From Nocardia cyriacigeorgica NBRC 100375 (GTDB taxonomy: Bacteria > Actinomycetota > Actinomycetes > Mycobacteriales > Mycobacteriaceae), in assembly GCF_000308555.1 (NCBI RefSeq), contig NZ_BAFY01000102.1, forward strand, positions 1 through 44,097: DNA of 44,097 nucleotides. Reading direction: 5' to 3'. The notes beneath the pieces are model-generated. The model saw only the letters and a program-made list of their open reading frames with translations, did not search any database and was not told the DNA's origin. Both the position numbers and the translations under genes were made by a program. Below, one piece after another: positions 8,331 to 21,760 of this stretch (position 1 is the first letter of the stretch; the number at the start of each line of letters is the position of its first letter).

Positions 8331-10688
8331 CTATTCTCCGGCCGGGCGTGCCCCGAGCGAGCTCAGCACGTCGGGTAGTTCCGCGCTGTGCAGCACCGTC
8401 AGTCGCTGGGTCGCGCGGGTCAGCGCGACGTACAGATCGTTGAGCCCGCGCGGTGATTCACCGATGATCCGCTCCGGCGCGACCAGATACACCGCGTCGA
8501 ATTCCAGGCCCTTCACCTCGTGCACCGTCAGCACGCGAACCGATTCCGCCGCCAGTCCGGCCAGTTCGTCGGCCAGCGCGTGCGGCACGATCACCGCGGT
8601 CGTGCCCGGCCCCCGCTCGCCCGCCAGCAGTCGCGCGAGCTCGGTGCGCAGCGCCGACTCCTCGCACCGATATGCCTGCGGCGGATGCCCGGACTCGCGC
8701 ACCGAGCGTGGCGCCTGCGCCTCGGGATCGATCGCGGCCAGCACCTGCGCCGCCACGTCCATGATCTCCGCGGGCGTGCGGTAGTTGACGGTGAGTTCGG
8801 TGAGCTTCCATCGCCGTGCCACGTACGGCTCCAGCACCGTCTGCCAGGTGGAGGCGCCCGCCGGATCGCCGGTCTGGGCGACGTCACCGACCACCGTCAT
8901 CCAGCGGTTCGGGATGCGGCGCATCACCATTCGCCAGGCCATCTCCGACAGCTCCTGCGCTTCGTCGACGATGACGTGGCCGTAGGCCCAGGTCCGGTCA
9001 CCGGCCGCCCGCTCCGCGGTGGTCTGGCGGGTGCGCACCTGCTGCCGTTCGGCCAACTGGCTCGCATCGATCAGGTCGTAGGCCATCAGGATCTCCGGAT
9101 CGAGTTCGTCCTCGAGATCCTGCGGCGCGGACCCGGTGAGGATGTCGAGCGCGTCCTGGGCCTCGGCCAGTTGGGCCCGCCAGCGGCGGCGGGCGCGTTC
9201 ACGTTCCTCGGCGTCGTCGATGCCGAGCAGTTCGGCCAGCTCGTCGAGCAGCGGGGCGTCGGCGGCGCTGAATTCGCCGGTGTCCGGGCGCAGCAGTTCG
9301 GCGCGGTCGGCCGGATCCAGCGAACTCGCCGCCCGGTCCAGGCGGGCCGGATCGGCCAGCAGATCGGCCAGCACCTGCTGCGGGGTCAGGATCGGCCACA
9401 GCGCGCCGATCGCGCGCTGGATCTGCGGATCCGAACGCATCTCGTCGGCGATCTCGGCCAGGTCGGTGCTGCTGAGCAGGCTGCGGGCACCGTCGACGGG
9501 GTCGGCGCCCATGGTGGCGGCGAGCTGTTCGGTGAGCGCGTCGATCACCGAGGACGCGAAGATCGGGCGCGCCAGATTGTGCGGCCGCCGCGAGGAGCGG
9601 GCCCGGCCCCTGGCCTTGGTGACGATCTTGCGGTTCAACGTCAACGGGTACCCGTCGAAGCTGAGTTCGATCGGCGCCGGCGGCACCTCCTGCCGGTCCC
9701 GCACCGCCTGCTTGAGCACCTCCAGGATGCTCAGCGAGCCCTTGATCTCGCCGGCCCGCAGGGAATCCTCGTGGGTGGCCTTCACCCCCGGATACAGGTC
9801 GCCGATGGTCGACAGCAGCACGCCGGTCTCACCGAGTGAGGGCAGCACCTGGCCGATGTAGTCGAGGAAGGTCGCGTTCGGCCCGATGATCAGCACACCG
9901 GCCTTGGCCAGCTGCTGGCGGTAGGTGTAGAGCAGGTAGGCGGCCCGATGCAGCGCGACGGCGGTTTTGCCGGTCCCCGGCCCGCCCTGCACCACCAGCA
10001 CGCTCTTGTGTTCGGCGCGGATGATCGCGTCCTGCTCGCTCTGGATCGTCTCGACGATGTCGTTCATATGGCCGGTACGGGCGGCGTTCAATGCCGACAG
10101 CAGGGCACTCTCACTGCCGACGCCACCGTTGTCCTCGGTGACCCCGGCGCGCCTGGCCGCTTCCAGATCCAGGTATTCGTCGTTGATCGCGGTGACCCGG
10201 CGGTTGCGCGAACGGATGTGGCGGCGGCGCAGCACGCCGTCCGGCGCGGCAGTGGTGGCCAGGTAGAACGGCCGGGCCAGCGGGGCACGCCAGTCCAGCA
10301 GCAAGGTCTCGTAGTCGTTGTGCTCGTCGAGGATGCCGAGGCGGCCGATGTAGCGGCGTTCGGCGTCGGGTTCGCCCTCGGTGCCGTCACCGTCGAGATC
10401 GATGCGACCGAAGCACAGGCCGTGCTCGGCGGCATCGTATTTGGCCAGGTCCTCGGTGTAGAGCTGGGTGAACGACTCGCGTTCGCTGCGCGCCTGCGGG
10501 GTGCCGCCGGTCTCCAGCAGGACGGTACGCAGCCGCTCGGTGGCGTATGCGCGCATGCCGTCGAGGCGGTCGTAGAGGACGTTCAGATGCGCCTGTTCCC
10601 GATCGATGTCGGTGTCGGTGCTCGGTGCGGTGGTGGTCTCGGCGTCCGGGATCGGGGAGCGGTGATCCTGAGTGAGGCGGTCGGGCAA
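8331..10688 (-). CDS. helD: RNA polymerase recycling motor ATPase HelD
   Basis: HelD is a superfamily 1 helicase-like ATPase that binds RNA polymerase, removes it from stalled or spent complexes, and in actinobacteria can protect it from rifampicin. With the TTG start at 10688 the protein has 785 residues: an N-terminal coiled coil (about 30-65), Walker A GGPGTGKT (235-242), an inserted specific domain, the helicase boxes IVDEAQELS and VVGDVAQTGDP, and the C-terminal VHEVKGLEFD and YVALTRA motifs. I prefer TTG at 10688 because AAGGAG lies 6 bases upstream; the alternative GTG at 10721 has no ribosome binding site. The size fits class II (actinobacterial) HelD. Confidence 0.93.
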   Translation of the reverse strand: MPDRLTQDHRSPIPDAETTTAPSTDTDIDREQAHLNVLYDRLDGMRAYATERLRTVLLETGGTPQARSERESFTQLYTEDLAKYDAAEHGLCFGRIDLDGDGTEGEPDAERRYIGRLGILDEHNDYETLLLDWRAPLARPFYLATTAAPDGVLRRRHIRSRNRRVTAINDEYLDLEAARRAGVTEDNGGVGSESALLSALNAARTGHMNDIVETIQSEQDAIIRAEHKSVLVVQGGPGTGKTAVALHRAAYLLYTYRQQLAKAGVLIIGPNATFLDYIGQVLPSLGETGVLLSTIGDLYPGVKATHEDSLRAGEIKGSLSILEVLKQAVRDRQEVPPAPIELSFDGYPLTLNRKIVTKARGRARSSRRPHNLARPIFASSVIDALTEQLAATMGADPVDGARSLLSSTDLAEIADEMRSDPQIQRAIGALWPILTPQQVLADLLADPARLDRAASSLDPADRAELLRPDTGEFSAADAPLLDELAELLGIDDAEERERARRRWRAQLAEAQDALDILTGSAPQDLEDELDPEILMAYDLIDASQLAERQQVRTRQTTAERAAGDRTWAYGHVIVDEAQELSEMAWRMVMRRIPNRWMTVVGDVAQTGDPAGASTWQTVLEPYVARRWKLTELTVNYRTPAEIMDVAAQVLAAIDPEAQAPRSVRESGHPPQAYRCEESALRTELARLLAGERGPGTTAVIVPHALADELAGLAAESVRVLTVHEVKGLEFDAVYLVAPERIIGESPRGLNDLYVALTRATQRLTVLHSAELPDVLSSLGARPAGE

Positions 10689-10817
10689 AACGAACTCCTT
10701 GTCACCCGGGTGAACGGGCACCGGTGGGCGGGCGGACGACAGCGTGGTGGCAGGCGCGGACGATCGGAAAACGGAATCGTCCAGTCTACTGCGCGTTCGG
10801 CGTGGTCGCCGCCGCGC

Positions 10818-12149
10818 TCAGGACGCGTGCGTGTTGTTCGGTCGTCGAGCGGGGCCGATCAGGCCCTCGCGATGGCCGGCCGGTTTGGCGCGATACATCG
10901 CCACATCCGCGTCGTGCAGCACCGCTTCGGGGGTGCGCCGGTCACCCGGGCGTAGCGCGGTGACCCCGATCGAGGCGTTGACCTCGATGCGATGCCCGCG
11001 CGCGACGATCGGCTCGGCCATGGTCCGCTGCAACCGCAGGATCAGCGCGTCCAGATCGGCCTGCCGGGTGCGCCCGGACAGCAGCACCAGGAATTCGTCG
11101 CCGCCGAGCCTGCCGACGATGTCGTCGGCGCGCAGCGCCCGCTGCAGCCGCTGGGCCACGATCTGCAGGACCGTGTCGCCGATGGCGTGGCCGAGGGTGT
11201 CGTTGATCGCCTTGAAACCGTCCAGGTCGATGAACATCACCACCGACACCGGCAGATCCTCGCTGGCCGCCAGCGCGCCCGCCAGCTGCGACAGGATCAG
11301 CGACCGGTTGGCCAGCCCGGTCAGCGAATCGTGGGTGGCCTGATATTCCAGGTGCCGCCTGCTGGCCCGGTATTCGGTGATGTCGGCGAACGAGGACACC
11401 GCCGAGGAATCCGGATCGCCGGGATTGAGTAGCCGGCTCGACCCCGACAGCCAGCGCCGTTGCCCGTCGGAGCGGTCGACGCCGAAGACGTAGCCGGTGA
11501 TGGTCTCGCCGGTGGCCAGGGTGCGCGCGACCGGATGCCGGGCGGTGGCCATCGGCTGGGCGTTGGTGTCCAGCAGCGTCAGCGGCAAGTCGGCGATGCT
11601 CACACCGGCCAGGTCGCCGGCGTCCTCGATGCCGAAGATCCGCCGCGCGGCCGGATTGACCGATTCGATCCGGCCGTCGCGGTCGATGACGGCCACGCCC
11701 TCCTCGAGCTGGGACACCACCGTGGTGAAGTGCTGTTCGGCGCGGCGCTGGGCGGCCTCGGCCGCGCGTTGAGCGGTCAGATCATGGATGACGACCTGAT
11801 AGGCGGCCTGGTCGTGCCAGACGGTGAGCACCGAGACGGTCTCCACCGGCACCTGCGTGCCGTCCAGCCGCAGCAACGTCATCTCCGCGGGCTTGGAGGC
11901 CGCACCCGCCCGGGTGAGCCGGGAGATGCGGTCGAGCATGCCTGGCACCGAATCCGGATGCACGAACTGCACCAGCGGGCGGCCGACCAGATCCTCCGGG
12001 CCCGCGGCGGCCAGCATCCGCACCGTCGCCGGGTTGACGTAGACGATGATGCCGCGTTCGTGCACGCAGATACCGTCCGGAGTGTGTTCGACCAGAGACC
12101 GGTACCGCTGCGCCAGCTGCTCGGCGGCGCTGAGCCTGTCCTCTCCCAC
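10818..12149 (-). CDS. Diguanylate cyclase with two PAS domains
   Basis: The 443-residue protein (GTG start at 12149, with GGGGG about 6 bases upstream) has PAS 1 (about residues 15-125, YRSLVEHTPDGICVHERG), PAS 2 (about 137-265, FTTVVSQLEEGVAVIDRDG) and a GGDEF domain (about 270-435). The active-site GGDEF motif is intact at 349-353, and an inhibitory RXXD site (RADD, 340-343) lies five residues before it, so it should make cyclic di-GMP from two GTP with product inhibition. There is no EAL domain and no membrane segment, so it is a soluble sensor of an unknown signal. The frame is open upstream to 12368, but no good start exists there and it would overlap the ketosynthase gene. Confidence 0.9.
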   Translation of the reverse strand: MGEDRLSAAEQLAQRYRSLVEHTPDGICVHERGIIVYVNPATVRMLAAAGPEDLVGRPLVQFVHPDSVPGMLDRISRLTRAGAASKPAEMTLLRLDGTQVPVETVSVLTVWHDQAAYQVVIHDLTAQRAAEAAQRRAEQHFTTVVSQLEEGVAVIDRDGRIESVNPAARRIFGIEDAGDLAGVSIADLPLTLLDTNAQPMATARHPVARTLATGETITGYVFGVDRSDGQRRWLSGSSRLLNPGDPDSSAVSSFADITEYRASRRHLEYQATHDSLTGLANRSLILSQLAGALAASEDLPVSVVMFIDLDGFKAINDTLGHAIGDTVLQIVAQRLQRALRADDIVGRLGGDEFLVLLSGRTRQADLDALILRLQRTMAEPIVARGHRIEVNASIGVTALRPGDRRTPEAVLHDADVAMYRAKPAGHREGLIGPARRPNNTHAS

Positions 12150-12366
12150 CTCGAACCCCCGATCGTCCACCGATAGCTGGTCATTGGAGCACGGGATTAT
12201 TCTGGATCCGACATGTGCGCCGTTCACATGATCGACGCGATTGCCGGGATTTCGTGTGTGTCGGGTACTGCGCCCGGGCTCGATCCGGTGATCATGACAG
12301 AACCGGTTCTTCACGACGGCGGGCCGGCGCGAGTGGCCGGAGAAGATCGGGCCGAGGAGCGATGCC

Positions 12367-13533
12367 ATGTCCGAACCTGATCATCATATGTCCATTGCCG
12401 GTGTCGGTGCTGTCACCGGGTACGGATGGGGGCGCGAGGCGCTGTGGCGTGGGCTGCTGAGCGGCAAGTCGGCAGCCGGGGTGCAGCCCGGATACGGCGC
12501 GCGTCGCGATGAACCTGCCTGGGTGTCGCTGGTCCCGTCCGGCGGCGATCCGCGGGTCAGCAGCAGCCGGTACGGGCGCGCGGTACATGCGGCGGCGCGC
12601 GAGGCCATCGAGGACGCGGGCACCCGCGGCTGGCGGCCGGGCCGCACGGTGGGCCTGCTGCACGCGATCGTGCTCGGCGATGTGGCGAACTGGCGCGATT
12701 TCTACATCGTCGACGACGGCCACCGGCGTTCCCGCGAATATCTGCCGCTGCTGCCGTCCACCCCGATCTCGGTGGTGATGCAGGAGTTCGGTTTCCACGG
12801 CCCGGCGATGAACGTGTCCGCGGCATGCAGTTCCGGCAACGCCGGATTGCTCACGGCGCAGCTGTGGCTCGACAGCGGCCAGGCCGACGACGTGGTGTGC
12901 GTGGTGAGCGATCTGTCGGCGACACCGGAGATGGTGGAGCATTTCGTGCGGCTCGGCGCCGCCGTCACCGATGCCGAACCGCTACAGGCCTGCCGGCCGT
13001 TCCAGGAAGGCAGCCGTGGTTTCAGCATGGGGGAGGCGTCGGTGGGGTTCGTGCTCAGCCGCTCGGCCCCGCGCCCGTATGCCAAGGTGCTCGGTGGCGC
13101 GATGACCAACGACGGCTATCACGTGGTGTCGGTGGATCCGGGGCACGGTCAGATCTTCGACTGCGCGCGCCGGGCGCTGCGCGCGGCGGGCGTGTCGGCG
13201 GATCAGGTGGAGTACTTCAATGCCCACGGCACCGGCACCCGCCAGTGCGACAACGCCGAACGGGCCCTGCTGACCGAGGTCTTCGACGACCGGCCCGCCG
13301 TCTACGCCCTCAAACCGCTGACCGGCCACTGCCAGGGTGCGGCCGCCGCGGTGGAGATCGCCGCCGCGGCCATGGGCTTCGAACGCGCGCTCGTGCCCGC
13401 CGCGCCGATCGTCGCCTCACCGTATCCGCGGTTGCTGGACGGGCCGGTGGCGAGCGCGGGCGGGATCACGGCGAAGCTGTCGCTCGGGATGGGCGGCAAC
13501 AACGCGATGGTGGTGCTGGCGCCGCCGGCGTAA
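12367..13533 (+). CDS. Stand-alone beta-ketoacyl synthase
   Basis: A 388-residue thiolase-fold ketosynthase of the FabF/KAS II shape. The catalytic triad is complete: Cys154 in SAACSSGNAG, His287 in NAHGTGTRQCDN and His321 in KPLTGHCQG, with Lys316. It should condense an acyl chain with a malonyl unit on a carrier protein, but no acyl carrier, ketoreductase or other polyketide gene lies nearby, so the pathway is unknown. It is shorter than typical KAS II (about 410-420), mainly in the N-terminal half. The ATG at 12367 has GGAG 6 bases upstream; ATG at 12388 is a second option. It ends 6 bases from the convergent devS-like gene. Confidence 0.88.
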   Translation: MSEPDHHMSIAGVGAVTGYGWGREALWRGLLSGKSAAGVQPGYGARRDEPAWVSLVPSGGDPRVSSSRYGRAVHAAAREAIEDAGTRGWRPGRTVGLLHAIVLGDVANWRDFYIVDDGHRRSREYLPLLPSTPISVVMQEFGFHGPAMNVSAACSSGNAGLLTAQLWLDSGQADDVVCVVSDLSATPEMVEHFVRLGAAVTDAEPLQACRPFQEGSRGFSMGEASVGFVLSRSAPRPYAKVLGGAMTNDGYHVVSVDPGHGQIFDCARRALRAAGVSADQVEYFNAHGTGTRQCDNAERALLTEVFDDRPAVYALKPLTGHCQGAAAAVEIAAAAMGFERALVPAAPIVASPYPRLLDGPVASAGGITAKLSLGMGGNNAMVVLAPPA

Positions 13534-13539
13534 CACCGG

Positions 13540-16297
<2,758 letters not shown>

Positions 16298-16300
16298 CGC

Positions 16301-16933
16301 CTACCGCTCGCCGAGCTTGGTGGCCAGCACCGCCGCCTGGGTGCGCCGCTCCACACCGAGCTTGGCGAGCAGCCGGGAGACGTAGTTCTTCACCGTCTTC
16401 TCCGCCAGGAACATGCGCGCGGCGATCTGCCGATTCGTGAGGCCCTCGCCGAGCAGGGTGAGCAGTTTGCGTTCCTGCTCGGTGAGCCCGGCCAGCGGAC
16501 CGTCGTCCTCGGTGCTGCGGCGCAGCCGGGTCCGCAGGGCCGCCGCCGCGCGGGTATCGAGCAGCGAACGGCCCGCGCCGACCTCCTTGACGGCGTCGGC
16601 GAGCTCCATCCCTTTGATGTTCTTCACCACATATCCGCTGGCTCCGGCGAGGATCGCGTCGAGCATCGCCTGATCGTCGGTGTAGGAGGTCAGGATCAGG
16701 CAGCGCAGATCGTCGAACTCGGCGAGCAGATCGCGGCACAGCTCGATGCCGTTGCCATCGGGTAATCGCACGTCCAGCACCGCAACTCGCGGCCGCAGCG
16801 CCCGGATGCCGATCATCGCGCTCGCCACGTCGCCGGCCTGGCCGACGACGGTGAGATCCGGATCGCTCTCCAGCAGGTCGATCAGACCGCGGCGGACGAT
16901 CTCGTGATCGTCGACCAGGAACACCTCGAGCAC
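16301..16933 (-). CDS. devR: DevR/DosR dormancy response regulator
   Basis: A 210-residue NarL/LuxR-family response regulator almost collinear with M. tuberculosis DevR. The receiver domain carries the acidic pair Asp8-Asp9, the phosphoacceptor Asp54 in [12 protein letters not shown] and ILTSYT; the [16 protein letters not shown] segment follows, then the HTH (about 145-205) with [22 protein letters not shown], whose recognition helix is essentially that of DevR, explaining the perfect DosR box nearby. The GTG start at 16933 has AGGAG 6 bases upstream. It ends 3 bases from the convergent hibernation-factor gene. The C terminus is a few residues shorter than DevR. Confidence 0.95.
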   Translation of the reverse strand: MLEVFLVDDHEIVRRGLIDLLESDPDLTVVGQAGDVASAMIGIRALRPRVAVLDVRLPDGNGIELCRDLLAEFDDLRCLILTSYTDDQAMLDAILAGASGYVVKNIKGMELADAVKEVGAGRSLLDTRAAAALRTRLRRSTEDDGPLAGLTEQERKLLTLLGEGLTNRQIAARMFLAEKTVKNYVSRLLAKLGVERRTQAAVLATKLGER

Positions 16934-16993
16934 AGCCGACTCCTGTTCGTTTGTCTACCCTGGTCAAGGTAGCTCGCCGAACGGCTGTGGGGG

Positions 16994-17008
16994 ATGGCCG
17001 AAAGTCAT
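16994..17008 (-). promoter_or_regulatory. Degenerate DosR box upstream of devR
   Basis: The plus strand reads ATGGCCGAAAGTCAT; compared with the inverted dormancy box AGGGNCNNAAGTCCC it differs at three of the twelve fixed positions. It is 60 bases upstream of the devR GTG, where autoregulation would be expected. The match is not unique enough to be certain. Confidence 0.4.
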
Positions 17009-17039
17009 CTGGCGGGCCTCGACCCTCGCCCGGGAAAAC

Positions 17040-17062
17040 TTGTCGGTGGTCCGGCCTAGCAT
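17040..17062 (+). promoter_or_regulatory. RecA/LexA-independent DNA-damage promoter (RecA-NDp, PafBC type) of uvrA
   Basis: TTGTCGGTG, 8 bases, TAGCAT is a perfect match to the mycobacterial RecA-NDp consensus TTGTCRGTG-N8-TANNNT. The -10 ends 70 bases before the GTG start of uvrA. The same motif precedes uvrB in this window. Confidence 0.9.
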
Positions 17063-17132
17063 GGCCGCCGGGGACATATCGGCATGCCAGAACCCGGTAC
17101 GCGGGACATCGAAGAGAGAAGGGACCCACCTG

Positions 17133-20060
<2,928 letters not shown>

Positions 20061-20069
20061 CCGCTCGGC

Positions 20070-20098
20070 GCGGCGGCCGTGGGATCTCCGGCCGCCGC
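20070..20098. terminator. Probable hairpin terminator between uvrA and a convergent hydrolase gene
   Basis: A 9-bp GC stem (20070-20078 with 20090-20098) with an 11-base loop lies between two convergent stop codons. It is weaker than the other hairpins in the window. Confidence 0.4.
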
Positions 20099-20111
20099 CG
20101 CGCCGCCGCGC

Positions 20112-20816
20112 TCAGCGCTGGGCGATGGTGTGGATCAGGTCGGCGAGTTCGTGCGGCTTGGACCACATCGGCCAGTGGCCGGTGGGCAGGTCGACGTATT
20201 CGGCGTCGATGCGGGCCAGCTCCGCGAACATCGGCATCTGGCCCTCGTCGCGCAGCTTCCGCACCACCTCGGCGGTGAAGGTATTGCAGATCACCGTGGT
20301 CGGGATCTGCCGGCCCGCGGGCTGGTCGCCGAGCCGTAGCGGCGCCGCGGCCACCGCGGCCGGTTCGGAGACCGCGCGGGCACGGAACGTCGCCAGGGCC
20401 GCCTCGTCCAGGCCGGCGAGGTTGTCGCCGTCGGCGGTCAGTTCGCCCCACTCCGGCAGCGGATATTCGCGAGCGGCGAGGTCGAGTTCGGAGTTGAGCA
20501 CGAAACCGTTGGGCAGCGGCGCGCTGTCGACGTAGATCGCCCGGGAGAACCGCTCCGGTGCCAGATCGCAGGCCAGATAGGCGGCCGCGCCCCCACCGGA
20601 ATGCGCGACGAGCACCGCGGTCCGGTCCGCGGCGGCCTCGACGATGGCCTCGGCCTGGCGCTCGAGGGTGGCGTCGAGCCGGTCCTCGTCGTGCGGGTCG
20701 AGGCCGGGCAGGGTCAGGGCATGTACCTCGTCACCGTGGCGGCGCAGATCGTCCGCGACCTCGTCCCACGCCCATGCGCCCAACCAGAAACCGGGAACCA
20801 GAAGTATCCGTGCCAT
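20112..20816 (-). CDS. Alpha/beta hydrolase
   Basis: A 234-residue hydrolase of the alpha/beta fold. The first strand ARILLVPGFWLGAWAW gives the oxyanion-hole region, the nucleophile elbow is AHSGGG with Ser near residue 73, and the final histidine is in PTGHWPMWSKP. It resembles plant-type esterases and salicylate/polyneuridine esterase-like enzymes of actinobacteria, but the substrate is unknown. It starts at the ATG at 20816 by position of the first strand; no strong ribosome binding site is seen. It is cytoplasmic, with no signal peptide. It is divergent from the peptide pair at 21099, separated by 282 bases. Confidence 0.88.
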   Translation of the reverse strand: MARILLVPGFWLGAWAWDEVADDLRRHGDEVHALTLPGLDPHDEDRLDATLERQAEAIVEAAADRTAVLVAHSGGGAAAYLACDLAPERFSRAIYVDSAPLPNGFVLNSELDLAAREYPLPEWGELTADGDNLAGLDEAALATFRARAVSEPAAVAAAPLRLGDQPAGRQIPTTVICNTFTAEVVRKLRDEGQMPMFAELARIDAEYVDLPTGHWPMWSKPHELADLIHTIAQR

Positions 20817-21098
20817 CTCAAGAGCATCCCATGCCGGGCCGACAGGACCGTGCGCGGTTCCGGATAGCCCGCTGAAATGTGGTGTGCGACACGGTATCTC
20901 AGAATTCGAGGCATCGGCGCGGCTGGTGGCGTCTGGCATTCGCGGCAGCCGGCGCAGCGGGGCGGGGGAATTTGCCGGAATTCTGCCCTAAAAGTGAAAC
21001 ATGCGTGTGTAGGATCGGCGCGACCGCGTGTCCCAGAGGGTTGGGGGCGCGGCGCTGGACAGCCGGCGCGGCCGGTGAGAACGAAAGGAATTCCCGCC

Positions 21099-21194
21099 AT
21101 GGAAGGCGTCGACATCGGGGCCCTGATCACCCAGATCCTCGGATTTCTGAGCAGCGGCTCGTCCCTCAACTACACACCGGGCACGCCTGCCTGA
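21099..21194 (+). CDS. Small amphipathic peptide 1 of a tandem homologous pair (31 aa)
   Basis: A 31-codon frame with a good ribosome binding site (GAAAGGAA, 8 bases before the ATG) after a long leader with no other gene. The peptide begins MEGVDIGALITQILGFLSSG and ends YTPGTPA. Residues 6-17 would form an amphipathic helix, followed by a serine-rich turn (SSGSS). It aligns without gaps to the next peptide over 23 positions: G, then T at +4, I at +6, LS[ST]GS[SA], then TPG at the end. It has no signal sequence, like the short PorA/PorH peptides of Corynebacterium, which are exported and O-mycoloylated at serine; this comparison is inference from size, pairing and context. A possible -10 (TAGGAT) lies at 21010-21015. 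Confidence 0.65.
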   Translation: MEGVDIGALITQILGFLSSGSSLNYTPGTPA

Positions 21195-21223
21195 GCGCGG
21201 ATCCACCGAAAGGAACACCCACC

Positions 21224-21319
21224 ATGAACTCAGGAAGCGCGGGCCTCGGCGACATCTTCACCGCCATCGCCAACATGCTCAGCACCGGCTCGGCCATCTC
21301 GGTAACGCCCGGGATGTGA
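21224..21319 (+). CDS. Small amphipathic peptide 2 of a tandem homologous pair (31 aa)
   Basis: The frame starts 29 bases after peptide 1 stops, with its own ribosome binding site (GAAAGGAA, 8 bases before the ATG), almost copying that of peptide 1. It is also 31 residues, begins MNSGSAGLGDIF, has a helix-forming core (IFTAIANMLS) and ends SVTPGM. The shared pattern with peptide 1 (T..I...LS.GS...TPG) and the repeated spacing indicate gene duplication. A strong hairpin follows 7 bases after the stop, so the pair forms a two-gene operon. The product has no charge at neutral pH apart from one Asp. Function is unknown: channel-forming envelope peptides, membrane-active peptides, a signalling pair or toxins are all possible. 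Confidence 0.65.
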   Translation: MNSGSAGLGDIFTAIANMLSTGSAISVTPGM

Positions 21320-21326
21320 TCGACGA

Positions 21327-21360
21327 ACGAAGGCCGGGTCCCGCGGGACCCGGCCTTCGT
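21327..21360. terminator. Strong bidirectional hairpin terminator
   Basis: A near-perfect palindrome (21327-21341 pairs with 21346-21360, 15 bp with a 4-base loop) lies between the peptide operon and the convergent DUF1844 gene. Confidence 0.85.
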
Positions 21361-21384
21361 GGTGTTCGGTGCGACGACGCTCGG

Positions 21385-21726
21385 TCAGTACACCGGACCG
21401 GTGTACTTCTCGCCCGGCCCCTTGCCCGGCTCGTCCGGATGCGCCGACGATTCCCGGAACGCCTTCTGCAACGACTGCAGGCCCTCGCGGATCGGCCCCG
21501 CGTGCGGGCCCAGATACTCCACCGATGCCGTCACCAGACCGGCCAGCGCGGTGATCAGCCGCCGGGCCTCGTCCAGATCGCGGCGGCTGCTGGTCTCCGG
21601 GTCCTCATCGGCCAGCCCCAGCTTCTCCGCCGCCGAGCTCATCAGCATCACCGCCGCCCGGCTGATCACCTCCACCGCGGGGATATCGGCCAGTTCACGC
21701 ACAGAGCTGTCGGGCTGTTCAGTCAT
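21385..21726 (-). CDS. DUF1844 domain protein
   Basis: A 113-residue protein with the DUF1844 core: IPAVEVISRAAVMLMSSAAEKLGL, then RDLDEARRLITALAGLV and the LGPHAGPIREGLQSLQ helix. The family is a small, all-helical, cytoplasmic protein of unknown function often encoded beside infC in actinobacteria, as here. The ATG at 21726 gives the typical MTEQP start. The C-terminal 25 residues (AHPDEPGKGPGEKY) are charged and probably disordered. No catalytic residues are recognisable. Confidence 0.88.
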   Translation of the reverse strand: MTEQPDSSVRELADIPAVEVISRAAVMLMSSAAEKLGLADEDPETSSRRDLDEARRLITALAGLVTASVEYLGPHAGPIREGLQSLQKAFRESSAHPDEPGKGPGEKYTGPVY

Positions 21727-21760
21727 GGCTATCAGGCTAGAACCCGCGCTCGGCGCGCGT

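Noticed and set aside
12299..12310. AGAACCGGTTCT palindrome as a LexA box
   Set aside because: The spacing between GAAC and GTTC is 2 bases rather than the 4 needed for actinobacterial LexA boxes.
17076..17092. GGGACATATCGG as a second DosR box near uvrA
   Set aside because: It lacks the CCCT half and lies inside the uvrA leader; the match is at background level.
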